Assembly (NCBI GenBank): GCA_911728455.2
Contig: OU452229.1
Coordinates: 23,363,347 to 23,427,346 of the forward strand
DNA: 64,000 bases
Reading direction: 5' to 3'
Source of the DNA: Marthasterias glacialis
Taxonomy: Eukaryota > Echinodermata > Asteroidea > Forcipulatida > Asteriidae
Of the stretch, positions 1-12,800 are shown piece after piece. The notes under the pieces are model-generated. The model saw only the letters and a list, made by a program, of their open reading frames with translations, searched no databases and was not told the DNA's origin. Position 1 is the first letter of the stretch. The number at the start of each line of letters is the position of its first letter. Made by a program: the position numbers and the translations under genes.

Positions 1-1627
1 CCATTTTAACCCAACAAGGTTTTTTAAATCAGTTGGTTTTGGAAGTGGATTCTGCATTTAGTTCACGGTCTGTGTTCTTCCTGACTTATTTATAAATTCC
101 AATGAAAATTATTTGAACACATGGCATATTTGTACTTTACGTCATATTGTTCTCACTAATTAGCAAGTTGTACTAATTAGCAAACTGTCTCAACCCCCCC
201 AAAATGAAACAAAACGCATCTTGCATCTTGGTTTTCAGACAACATATTTGAAACAAACTTTTTTTTTTTTTGTGGGGGCCTGATCCCAAATAAATCTTCC
301 TCCTTTATAACTTATGTAAAAACAGGTAAACAGTCTTCAGGTGCTTCCTGCTTTTTTTCTCTCAGTAATCTGGGATTTGTTGTTTCCGCCCCTCATCAAA
401 TCACCAAACATACAATCATTCAAAAACAAAGAGCTGCTAATTGGAATCATTTGGAATGAGCCATTATATCAAAGTCCATCTGGCAATAGATCTGTAGCAG
501 GTGGGGGCCGATTAATTCATTGTGTGGGGTCTTGATCAAAACCTAAAGGGAAAGAACATTGTTTCTTGAAAGAATCAGCCATCCTTTCTCTATGAATCAA
601 CCAACCTACTGAAATTTCGTCATACTTGATGGTCACGCTTCAGTGATCCCACCTCACTGATCATATTATGTAAATGGTAATGAAGTTTACCAGGAATTTT
701 GTGCATGTTATAAAAAAATATTTAAAAAAAATTGTCTAAAAATAAAGACGATTTGTGGGGTCTTAGGAGCTACAATGTAATGGATTGTTTTTGACACAAT
801 GTCAGGCGGCAAAATTTCTCTGGAGGATTTAAACGGGATGAACTCTACATACGTACCTTTTTGTCAATAAGCTTTTAGATCTGTTTTTGATAATTACCAA
901 TCGGTCACTAACAAGACCAGCATGCACCTCATTCTATTGTTAAAGTGCACGTCTTGAGTATTTGCGAAGTTGTCAATGTTCGTAGTCACATCATGCAATG
1001 ACAACTATCATTTACACATGTACATCATCAGGCCATGATTATTAGACTTAGAGAGATGGAATGATGTGGCAGTTACACACTGACTTATTTTCCTTCTTAT
1101 TATCTGTAGGTCCAATCTTACAGTTTTCTTTTCAAAATTTCCGGCCAGGTTCTGGTAACAACTGTCTGGCTGAAAATCCCTACATAATGTACTACATGTA
1201 GCTAACCTACATAATGTACTACAAAGTAAAAAAAAAAAATTGTGGTAAAATCGTTTCTGCTATTTAATCCAGATTTTGATGTGCAACAAAGATCTACGAT
1301 TGTGTTAGAAAGGCTGTGTTCATGTTATGTTGTCACTGGCTAAGATTGACAGTCTACGTGTATGGAGGGTCTGAAACCTAGATTTTGACAGTGACAAATG
1401 TATTCATTCCATCATAAAAGGTCTACAATAAAGTACAAGTAAAATACCTGTTTAAAACATGTGGTACCCTTTTTGAACGTTTGAAATGGTATTAAGGTAC
1501 ACAACTGGGACATGAAAGGCAATTGTTTTCTCTGTGCGGTTAAGGACTACACATTCTGAATGTACCCTCCTTGTTTTCAAATCTGTATGCAAGTACTACA
1601 TGTATGTTTGTGTTCGCATTATTGTTA

Positions 1628-1790
1628 ATCCCCAGAATTTTCCTGAGGATTTATCCTAATTGTGGGACATTCTGAACCCAAATTTGACAAGTTTGTCCGC
1701 AGCAGGCTGAATTGAAACGAGGTTCTTGGAATGTGTTTATTCTTGATGTTTTTAAAAACTCTACTGTGCAATCTGGAGCATTTTAAAATC
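1628..1790 (+). repeat. Repeat pair member, CTACTGTGCAATCTGGAGC
   Basis: Shares GAACCCAAATTT, CTGAATTGAAA and CTACTGTGCAATCTGGAGCA with 6512-6675. Confidence 0.58.
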
Positions 1791-2320
1791 CGATAATCTT
1801 GTGCATCAAGGAGAACCCTCCCCCCCCCCCCATGTTTTGAAAAGGTAATCTTGTAGTCTGTTTGCCATCTCAAAATACGACCCAGTTAAACCCCTTTCAC
1901 AGTGGACAAATTTCCTGGGAAAGTCAGAGGAAAGATTTGCTTGAACTTTCCATATTGACTTGTTAACCCTGGCAAACTCTGGGGAAATGAATATAGCCTT
2001 TCTGTAGTAGCAAAGTGCATATAATTAAACCGTTCTCTGCAAATTTATAAAGTCAAAATTTACTCTCCCTCCATGCACAGGGAGACTATGAATCAGCCTT
2101 AAGGTCATCCGTGAACTGCCTGTTGCAAAATTGAACATCAGTTTTAATGTAAACAACCAAAATTGCTAGTACAGTGCGAATATAAACAAAAGTAATGTGC
2201 TAGAAATTGGTGTGTGTCAAACAAAATATTATCTACGCATGTTTTAGTGACTTGGATACCTACATGTACCACACTGGCCCCTGCACTTCTTCTTATATTA
2301 CATGTAGTTTACCAGTAGGC

Positions 2321-2512
2321 ACCGGATGACGTGTGAACACGCAAACGTTTCCCCTGCCTGGAAATAGGAGCTGTCTTAAGACGCCATTGTGTAATTTCAT
2401 GCCTAACGCTTCGTTTCACCCACACAAAGACCAAAAATAGCATTGAATATTTTTGAGTTTTCTCGCTTTTGAGAGGTGGTTATTGTGTAATCCCTGATTC
2501 CATCGCATCTCA
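2321..2512 (+). repeat. Truncated 0.5-kb repeat
   Basis: ACCGGATGACGTGTGAACAC, CCCCTGCCTGGAAATAGGAG and CGCTTCGTTTCACCCACACA match the first 190 bp of 30498-30990. Confidence 0.65.
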
Positions 2513-2533
2513 CTAACAGTCATAAAAAGACTG

Positions 2534-2671
2534 CAGGCCTGGTTGCTTCGTTCTTAAAAGGGCAAGGGCACCAAGGCATTTTCTTCTTGATAAAGGGCAC
2601 CTCTATGAGGAAATTGTAAATTTCTTTCGGAGGCAATTGCCTCTGTTGCTTCCATGAAGTATTAGGCCTGA
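2534..2671 (+). repeat. AGGCCTG-ended short repeat
   Basis: Begins CAGGCCTGGTTGCTTCG, contains AAGGGCACCTCTATGAGGAA, ends ATTAGGCCTG. Other copies are at 5151-5316 and 46285-46406 (minus), 27361-27530 (plus) and partial at 10756-10888 and 35292-35366. Confidence 0.68.
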
Positions 2672-3525
2672 CAGATTTCATTATGGTGTTACCACAACTA
2701 GACTGGAATACATGTGTGTCTGCAGTGTATCTTAGTTTAAAATATTTAAAATGTTGTGTAAATCAGTGGAGCAATGCCTCATTAACCTAGATTGTCCTGA
2801 TCTCGTCCTTGGTATCCCTTTAAATTGTTTACAAGGACAGTCTGATTATCTTTAAGAAGTTCTCTTTATTCGGGGAAGTGTAGCATTGCTGTCTAAAATT
2901 ATAAAAGCCTCTACTATGCTAAAGGTTGATCTTCACCATAAGAAGGAACAGCTCAATTGTTTTGAAGAACCTGCTTAGAAAAGCTATAAACGTAATTCAT
3001 TATGTGTGTAAATGTAGAATAGATAGCTGGTTTTGTATCGGTTGTTTTTTTCCCCCATTGGCGAATTATTTATTAAGACTTTTGGAAATGATAGCAATTT
3101 GACTCGCCACATGAATGAATGAGACATCCCAGTCCCACAGAGTGGAAATGATGGATGACCGTGCTTAGCCAATTTAGCGGGAAGCCAACCAGAAACAATA
3201 CGCAGCTCATTTTTATTTTGTTACTGCTGAGCAAAAGTCTTCCAGTTCTCGGAAATCAACTCGGGTTGGGTGTCATGAACTTGGTCATGGCCTGATTGTT
3301 GCTATCTGCATCATTGGTTAAAATTAACATGTAGACACGTGAAGGAAATAATGTAAGAAAAGATTAACTAGAATAAGTAACTGAATTTTTTGAATGAAAC
3401 CACATTCTTATCTTGATTTTTTTGCCGATTAAGCACATCAAAATTAGTTAAAATTAAAAGAAACTTATTTCAGTTTTATTTACTTTAAACTAAAAACTGC
3501 TGTCTTTTTTCTTTTTCTTAACCAG

Positions 3526-3816
3526 GAATTTTTGCTGTTGAAGATTTAGATTTTACTGAGGAGCCCCTGGAAACGGTTGCGGTTCGCAACCGGCCGCTGA
3601 CGCTGGGCTGTGGTGTTACCGGGCAGCAGCCACTCACCATTCAGTGGGTGGTCAATGGACAGGCTCTAAGCCCCAATGAGGATCGTCAGGTTTTAAACAA
3701 CGGCTCGTTGTCGTTTAAAAGTGTGCTTCCCAAACGTGACAGTGGAGAATATCAGTGTTGTGTGTCCAACGAAGTCGGGAGGATATGCAGTTGCCCGGTG
3801 TCCGTCACTATTGCAA
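3526..3816 (+). CDS. PRTG: Exon encoding Ig domain 1
   Basis: The exon follows a pyrimidine-rich acceptor ending in AACCAG and stops before the donor GTAAGT. It begins with two bases that finish a split codon and ends with one base, so it is phase 1 on both sides. It encodes a whole Ig domain: the first Cys in LTLGCGV, the core Trp in IQWVVNG, and DSGEYQCCVSN with the second Cys. A sequon (NGS) lies in LNNGSLSF. The pattern DR-VL-NGSL closely resembles Ig1 of the protogenin family as I remember it. The phase 1 start requires an upstream exon, expected to carry the signal peptide. Confidence 0.9.
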
Positions 3817-6800
3817 GTAAGTTTATTGAATGAGAAGGGGCGGGATGGCAGGGGAGGGGGGGGGGTGTAAGAAGGCAAATAAAGCAAAATAATCTATGGT
3901 GAGTTTCAGAAGGTGTACTGTGCTTTGTGTGTGGTCACAACGCTCTTCTAGAAATAGAACAGATACTGTGCTTCGTTAACTGACTTAGCACCCACTTTGT
4001 ACCCACATTATGTGTAGAATCATGGAAGAAGGATTAGAATGAACCTTGTACCTCTTGTAAGTAATGAAAGAAGTGCCACTGATTTCCAGGATAAGAGGGG
4101 ACTAAACTGTATGTTGCAACATATGGAATGCCCAAGAGGCATAAATTCTGATTGACACATCGATCGGTCTTTTGCATCAATTGACCGATCTTTTGTATCG
4201 ATTGATTGGTCCTTTTGAATCGATCGATCGATCGGTCCTTTTTTTCATTGGTCTTCTTTCATTGACTGATTAGTGAAAAATACCAATTAATCAAAAGGAT
4301 CGGTCGATCAATTCAGAGGACTGATCAATCGATGCAAAAGACAGATCAATCGATGCAAAAGAGCGATCCATGTATTGATCTGAGTTTTTACCTCTTTGGC
4401 GTTCCATAGCAACAAAGGGTTTAGGTTTAAAAAGCCATTGGAAGTTATTGATGCTTGTTTTATTGCATTAATGATAGAAGCCTGTTTTGATTTAAGTTTC
4501 ATGACTCTCAAACACAAGTCATCGCAGTTGGTGTACGTACACTCCTTTCTTGTGTATATGAAAATATTTTGCACCAACAATTCCAATCTTAAAAGTTGTC
4601 CATCATTGCAAACAAATTAAAAGTGCAAAAGTGCAGAATGTGATGCATTGTAGAAAAGGCCAATGATCTCGAAACAGATCTGGATGCATTCAGGGTACTC
4701 ATATTCACAGTCATCATTACATTTTGTATTAATTGTTTGAAGTTTGCAACAGGTTAGTTTCATAGTTTCCATTTTACTTGTGAGTCATGAAACGGTGGTA
4801 CGACAAGTGTGTTTAGAGCAGACACGCCACGCTTCTGCAGTCACTTCACTTTTTAGTGGAGAGTGATTCACAATTGATGACTTGTCTGGAATGGTTCCAT
4901 AGTTTGCGTGATACCTGCTCAGTCACCAGAGATTTGTAAACTCAATACACATGGAACCAAACCCAGACCTTGAACTTAAATCTTGAGCTTGAATAGACAA
5001 AGAGGTTTTTTCCTTTCACCAAGGGAAGGGGGTAGTACCGTTAGGGAAGGCACTGCTTCAAGGAGAGGTAACTGAGGAGTACTAAGGTGAAGAGTAGGGG
5101 TATGTCAAGTGGCGCCATTGCCTTCTTCAAGTTCAATGCCAAGAGCAGTTCATGCCTGATACTTCACGATGGCAACGGAGGTATTGCCCCCGGTCATTGC
5201 CGTGGTGCCCTTGGAATGTTCCAAAAGAAATTTTCATTTCCTCATAGAGGTGCCCTTTACCATGGAGAAAATGCCTTGGTGCCCTTGCCCTTTCAAGAAT
5301 GAAGCATACAGGCCTGGCAGTTTCCTTAACCCTCCTACAATCAGTGCACTTTGTTTTAAAACCCATTCATTCCACGGAATTCCACAGTTGTGGAATTGTG
5401 AAGAACATGTGTGCTGCTGAAGAACACAATGCAATTCCACCCAATACCACAGCAAATTGAAAACAAAGAATCCGCTTCCACAAAGTAAAACTATGGAATT
5501 TTGAAGAACATAGAAACCACATACATGTAGTCCCATGGCATCTGGAAAACAAGACACTGTGTGAGCATAGCAGGTCAGTTCCACATAATCCTGCAGTAAC
5601 TGTTCAGTGTGGGACTTTGTTTATTTCACTGTGGAACTTTGTGGTACTTGTGCACTACTCACCAGAAGAACATACAAAAGTTTGTGGAAAGCATGCAAAT
5701 GCACCACGTATGTAAGGGGTAGGCAGTTTTGTGGATGTTTGTGGAACACATGCACAGGAGGGTTTTAAAGAAAGTTGTCACAGTGGCTTCGGTAGAAGTG
5801 CTGCTTAGGGAACTCTGCTGTTTAGTTTTCCCCGTTCTGTTTTTAACAAGAAGCTCTAGGTACACTGACCCAACCCCTTGTTTACGACTGCCCAAACATT
5901 GTCTCCAGTGGGTCGGAAATTAATTTTCTCTTCAGATATTGTATTTCGGGAGAGACTGACATTGGGGCTAGTTGTGTGCTCACCCAGTCTCATTAGGTGT
6001 TAACTGCAGCCCCCCTTCTGTTTCTTCAAAAGGACCTGACTATAGATTATAAACACCCTGAAGTAAATATTGACCTTTGGGTGTCAACATCAAGGAGGCA
6101 ACTGGAATCTTGTGAAGGAAGGAATTAGATGATTTAAGATTGTTCTAGTTACCCGTCCCCGGATGAGTTAAAGGGTTGAGTCAAAGGCTCAGTTCAGTAA
6201 CATATCTCCCCCGCCCCTTTGTACTAAGTCTTAAATCATTTTTTACTAGGAGTAGACACATTCTCTACTCTGTTCGTTTTCTAGAATTATAATAAACACT
6301 TTATTTTGTTACTACCGGCCGAAATATACTGAGACCGTGGCCTTATGATCACTGTTGCCCTTCTCTGTGCTGTGTTGTTACATAAGAAGTTTCCAGTACA
6401 CATTCCGACCATGTGAAAGAAGCGTCTCGATCTTGGTCTCAGGAAAATTGCCTTTACATAAGAGGAAATTAATGGCCAGTTATTTCCCCAAGACTTTTCT
6501 ACACATACTCGCAGGGTTCTCCCCAGGATTTTTTAAAAACTGGGGCAATCTGGACCCAAATTTTGAAAGTGTGGTCGAAGCACACTGAATTGAAAGTAGG
6601 CCCCTTGGAATGTTTTTATTTGATGTTTACATTTGGTTTGACAAGCTCTACTGTGCAATCTGGAGCATTTATAATGGTTTTATGTAAGGATTTTTTTCTG
6701 AAGTTGTTCTTATATATAAAAAAAAGGTGTTTTGATTACTTATTTGGCCTGTAATTCGTGTGTATCGGCCCGATATGCTAGCTTGTGCGTGGGAAGAACC

Positions 6801-9800
6801 CTAACACGTACATACGTGGCAACAAAGGAGAGAATACTAATTGCTGTTTTTGTTTGTAGTTTTCTTAAAAATATACACACATTTTTGTTATGAATCTTTC
6901 AGTTGAATCAGCTTTTAAAACTTAAGGGATCAGGGAAGGAAGAACTCTTTGACTTCCAAACTTTGATTTGAAGTAGAAAGCTGATGCAATTATTTTGTTT
7001 ACAAGTCAACTTTGACAAGGTAAAAACAAAATAGGTTGTGACAGTCCGCCAACTCTTTTAAAAAGTGCGGAGGATTGCATTCTATAGAGAATTTGTTGAT
7101 ACTGTTACATAACGTATTGATAGAGGAAGGGATCTATTGTATGTGTACAATGTGTACCATGCATTTAAGTTAATAGATGACAATAGTCATCAGTTACCTT
7201 ATAGGTTGTATTCCTGTTGATGCTTTGATATCTTTTTGTGGCACTTTCATCACAATGAAGTGAGGTCGGAGTTGTTTTATTTTAAAGTTATTGTTCCTGC
7301 TTAATATACATGAGCTAAGGTATGCGTGGACATGATTAAGGGGGGGGTGGTTTATAAAAGAGGAGTGGTCACACAACAAGGAGCCATTGAGCTGTGATGC
7401 TCTTTTCACTTAAGCCCAAATTCTCAACCTATCTTTTCCCTGTTCAACTTTCGTCAGCGTCTCCTATACGTAGAGAAGGTGTTCAGGTGTAAGAATTGAA
7501 GGATGCAGAGACATTCTTTGAGATGATTCATAAGTGTTGCGTCATTAACAAAAAGTACCTGAACGATAAACAAGAAGACGGAGAGAAAGAATGCAGGAGA
7601 TCAGAAGACACACCCTCCCATAGATCCTGAACTGATGTTGTAAGTCTGAGAAATGCATCTTATGGATGTGATCCATTGGCACTAGCCAGCTTCCACCAGT
7701 GTCAAAGGCTACCTTACCCTCCTGTTTACATAAATAGGTTTTAACTGGTCATGGAGCAGGGAATAGGGCTCCATTATTGGGTTTACTCCCATACATGTCG
7801 GATCGATGTGGTAATCCTGGTCATAGATAAAATAAACGGAAACACAAAGGAAAGACCCTGATCTCTCTGGAGTAAGAGTTAAATAGTCCTATTGATTGCT
7901 ATTGTTATGTATGGTAATACGGTAGCTCAAGATCCGGTGGGTCTAGTTATAAAAAGGGGTACTTCGCTGTCGTTGACCCACTTGAAGTTCGAATGCAGGA
8001 TGTTGTTAAAAACAAAGTATTGAATGAGAAACGTGATGTAAGATGAAAGAGGGAGGACTTCGGGGGATCATTGAAATGTTGAAACAAATTTTCTCAAAGG
8101 ATAGTAGTAAATTACTTGTCACTTTTGTTTGTAAGTGTGCTGTTGCTAGTCGTACTGTCCATGTATGTACATGTAGGTCAAGGAAGGCTGGGCATGAACT
8201 GTATGTTGACCTTTTCACGTACCATTTTGATTAAAAATGAAATGATAGCGAATCTTATGAAAGGATCAAAACCTTCAGAGGCTTACAACCCTATGATGAT
8301 CATAGAGGCAGAAAAAGTACATCTACTCTGCCCCTGTACACTTTTTATAACATTTGATATAATTGATTATTTATAACAAAATCTATAGAGTAACACTGCA
8401 CCCACCTCGCTTGCATAACTGTGACCCATCATGAGAGAAGGTCCCTAATTAGCTTGCTGGATTGCATTCTTGTAAAGGACCATGTGGCTGTTATAACTGT
8501 CCTACTTTACATTTCATTATCACCTTTAGCAAACATCTTGGCTCTGTCAGGGATCTTCTGTATTGAAAGAGCAGTCAAGCATGTCAATTAAGGCTCCTGA
8601 GAGGATGCAGGCAAAATAAATAAAGACAAATCCCCCTCGTGCAATTTCAGGAAGTGAAAGTCTTGTTCTTGTTAGTGTTACAAGAACTGGATAAATTTAT
8701 GATCACTATTGTAAAAACTTTGTTTAAAAAAGGTTGAAAGAGACTTGAATTGGAGAAAAACAACAAACCCAAAACAACATTGGTCCACCAGTGGAAGTGT
8801 TATTTGTGTTAAAACAGACCCCAAATAGCAAAGCACTAACTTAATGCGGAGAGATGAGTTGTCATTATCGCCGTAGTGATTTGTGATGTCACATTTTGCT
8901 TAGCAATTAAAATTGATTCGTGGGCTAACTTCTCCTCTTGAGATCATTCTAAAGCACCTTGTCAAGTCCAGCCCTGAAATTTTATCTTTGGCCGAGCAAG
9001 GCCGTTTTCATTTAACGCAGGCACTATCACGGGGAAACTTTAAGTCTTGTTTGGAAACTACCCTTTACCATCGGGTACCAATGCCAAGACCAAGACCAAA
9101 ACCAAGGCAACGGAGGTCAGAAGTGGTGACATCTGGCCTCTGACATTTTCAGCCCTGCAAGGACAGCTGGGAAATATAGCTGGATGAAAATTCCATAAAT
9201 GTATCCAAAGTAGTGACAGTAGTATTTTAATTACATAAACTGTATGGACATTCTTAGCATGCATTACATTGACCAATTTAATATCTTGAAAGAGGTGAGA
9301 ATTGATTGGTGGAATGTCTTCTTAGTTGGTGTTTCATTGTTGATGAATAGTGGTAACTACTGGAACTACATGTACATGGAGGCCATTGCCCCTGGTCTTG
9401 GCTTTGGTGCCCTGTTCAGAAGTTTCCCATAGACTTACAGATTTTCCCAGTGGAAATGCCCTTTAGAAAATAAAAATGGCCTTGCCGATTCCAGGCCTAG
9501 TATGTGTAACCACTGGTTGGTGTCATACAGTGTCAGCCGATTTTCTGGGGTTTGTCCTTGGGTGTGGATTCCAAATCTTATACTTTGTGTACATGAAGTC
9601 ATTCTATTAAGATGAAGTAGAAACTGAAAACCATGCAGTTAATACTTGACACTCAAACAGACACTTCAGTCTCTAATCGCATCTGACATGTTGAAATAGT
9701 TCAAAAACAGAAACGAGATCACCAGAAACAAACTTGGTGATCACCCAAGAGGGTTCGTGTTTGCTGGGGGGGGGGGGGGGGTTGGATTTTCTTAACTTAC

Positions 9801-12800
9801 CACAGATTAACGAGGTTAGAAATCTAGTTCAGAGTGTTGGGACAATCAGTCGTCTGTGTCTTGTCCACACCGAAAATGAAAAGCAATTTCTCTTTAAGCT
9901 GTAAATTATCTTTGACCTAGTAACCCAGTGAAATCTTTTAATCTTTCAAATTTGATTTCAACCCCCCTTGCACTTCAAATGAACTCTGTTTGTAATGAGA
10001 ACTGATATGGTTCGGGCAGGTGCGTACAACGTACCTGTACTGTGTTCCAGAGATAATTATAACCTAATTTATGTCCTGGATTTTGTTTCTGCTGGGTCCA
10101 CGTAGTATGAGAGCACAAGGGGTACGTGCATTTGCTCTGTTCTTGTCACGTGTGTAGTTTGTTGGATGCCCTTTGTAGTGAGTTCATGTTGTAGCAAGGT
10201 AACCCTGAGGGCCAGGGACGGGTCATTTTCAGTTGTCTTGAGGAGAAAAGTAAAGATTAATTCAGGAATTTATAGATTAAACTATAAAGATTATGATCAG
10301 CAATCTTAAAAGCAATTCATGCATATTGACCTACATCTATATAATAATAATAATAATAGCAGGCATTTTTATTGCGCTTTTCCAAAGCATGACCAAATCG
10401 CATAACAAAGGAAGCGAAACAAAAAATGAAACAGGCAAGAATAAAAACTAAACAATATCTACTCATTAGGAAACAAATAAGTCTTAAGTTTACTCTTTAA
10501 TGTTACTACACAAGCAGAATCACAGACAAGAATTGGGAGACTTTTCCAAAGCTTAGCAGCAGGGAGTGAGAAGGCATGTTTGGCATAAGATAATTGGGAC
10601 TTATGGCTTACATACAAGACTAATGACCTAATTTTAAATGTAAACAGTATTTGTTTCCTCCATTTTGGGGGGTAAACATGTTAAGAACTATCTACACTAT
10701 CTACAATACGTGTAAGATTTCTTTATTGTAATACACTTCACTCGTGCTAGGGCAAGACAGTTTTTCCTTTGGGCACCTCTGATACATGGAGTGAAATTTA
10801 CATTTCTAATGGAACATTTCAAGGGGCATCACGACAGTGACCATGGGCAAGTACCTCCACTGCCTCTGTGAAGTATCAAGCCTGAATAACTGTATGAAAT
10901 CACACCCTTAGCCACTCTAAATCACCCACTCTTGGGGGGGGGGGGGGGGGCAGCCATACCAATCTTACAAGAGCCCGAACAATTGGGGTTTTGATTACCA
11001 AAGAGTAAAATATTTGGATGGATTTTGGGCAATTTCTGGTGAGAAGAACTAAATGAGTAAAGAGTTTCATGTCCATGAAATTTGTACAAAACAGTTTAAA
11101 TGTTGGAGGAAAACTTTTAAAGGTTAATTATTTTACTCAAGCATTGCTACTGTGCTTACATTTGCTGCTAGTTTTATGACAAACAATTTACTGGTACCAT
11201 TTTTCTTGTAGTGAAATTTAAACCCAAAGCATTTGAGTTGCATGCTTGCATTTTATTACTGTGTACCAGCAAGTAATCCTACAAAACAATACCACATCAG
11301 TTAATAATTTTACTGTTTATTATACCCGCAGGCTGCAGGCAATAGAATGTGCTGGTCTTTGTGTGTATTTAAGAAGGCTTTTGGTATCCTGGGTTCCCAT
11401 GTCACTTGCTTCAACTCATGAAGAAAACACAATTTTGAAAGGGTTTGCAGTCTTTTTTTAAGTCCAAGGCCATTTTTCCTTAGAATGCAACAATATGCAC
11501 CAATGGAAAAAAAAGTTGTTGTAATCTGTTGCATTTGGCAGTCAACTTGGATGTCATATTTTGACTGAATTTGTTGCATTTAGCAGTCAAGTGATTTTAT
11601 ATTGGGGTTGCATTTTGTTGTATTTGGCAGTCGACTCAAATTCATACCTTGATGGAATTTGTTGCAACTTGTTGCCAAGTCAACACTGCACTTATGTGCA
11701 TACTGTTGCATTTAGCAGGGCAAACACCCTTGCTCATTCCCAACACAAACAACATGCCTGCACAATGCAACAGAATCCCTTGTTGCATTTTGTTGCATTT
11801 GGCATGGTTCTCATTTCTACTGTGTTGCATTATGTTGTATTTGGCAGGGCACTTGGGAGGACCCTGATGGGGGTTAGGATTAAGATGTGTTTTTATGTAG
11901 AATTATCATCAAGTATCAGTCTCGCATTATTGCCGGTCTCCTATTACCGCGGCATCAGAAGTTTCACTTTGTGCGATGCCAATCTTTCAAAGACTTTCAT
12001 ATGGCGAAGCTGTAACCAATGATCTTCTGCTGATCTGGCAAGAAAAAAACAAAAACAAAACACAAAAAGTATTAAAATATTTCTGACCCCTCCCCTATTT
12101 TTTTTTAACCCCTCCCCTATTTTCCCGACCGGACGAATTTCCGAATGACCTTTGTCTGAAAAAATGCCATCGTACGCCCAAATAATAAAAAATGCTGCGT
12201 TTCCGGTGAACCGATCGACCCTAATTTTACGGCGTGACACTAAACTTTGTATTCGGCTTAAAAAGAAAAAAAGAAAGTGAGAAAAGTGACAAAATGTCTG
12301 ATTTTGACAAATTTCAAGTGTTTTTAAAACCTCCAGGATCACTTCTAGTGCATCCTCACTTTTAGAGACTTCATGTAGGAATTTAATCGGGCAAACGATG
12401 GATTTTCTTTTATGCCAAAATGGAAATAAATACTTGAAGAACAATACTAAAAGGGCACTTTGTACAGGTGAGGTTGGTGAACAATTTTTTATTCTGATCG
12501 TGAAATGGCTTATGGTAGTAGGGGTATTCCATCCTTCATGAACAAGGCTGAAACAGTGAACCCTGGTTGTTGGCCATGGTAACTTGATGTAACCCCTAAG
12601 CCATTGCTTATTTCCCCAGAAGCTCTCTGTTTTGTTATAACAAAACAACTGCCTACCCTCCCAATTTGGGGTTGGGCTTGTTACGATCCAGTACCTCAAC
12701 AAAAGTTTAGCACAGAGTGGCCATTTTTCACATGGATTAATCACTGGGGGAGAAAAAATTTAAAAGGCGTACAGTGTTTGTGTGACCTTCACACAAAGAG

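Larger units (their letters stand above)
1..3525. other. Intron or upstream region, no coding exon found
   Basis: AT-rich sequence with no domain-like exon. I looked for a signal-peptide exon with a phase 1 donor and found none I could defend. It holds a duplicated 17-bp block (CTACATAATGTACTAC) at about 1180-1222, and repeat copies at 1628-1790, 2321-2512 and 2534-2671. Confidence 0.6.

Noticed and set aside
341..535. Hydrophobic open frame (LPAFFLSVIWDLLF) that looks like a signal peptide
   Set aside because: It has no in-frame ATG, no phase 1 donor in a suitable place and no homology. It is probably chance in AT-rich DNA.
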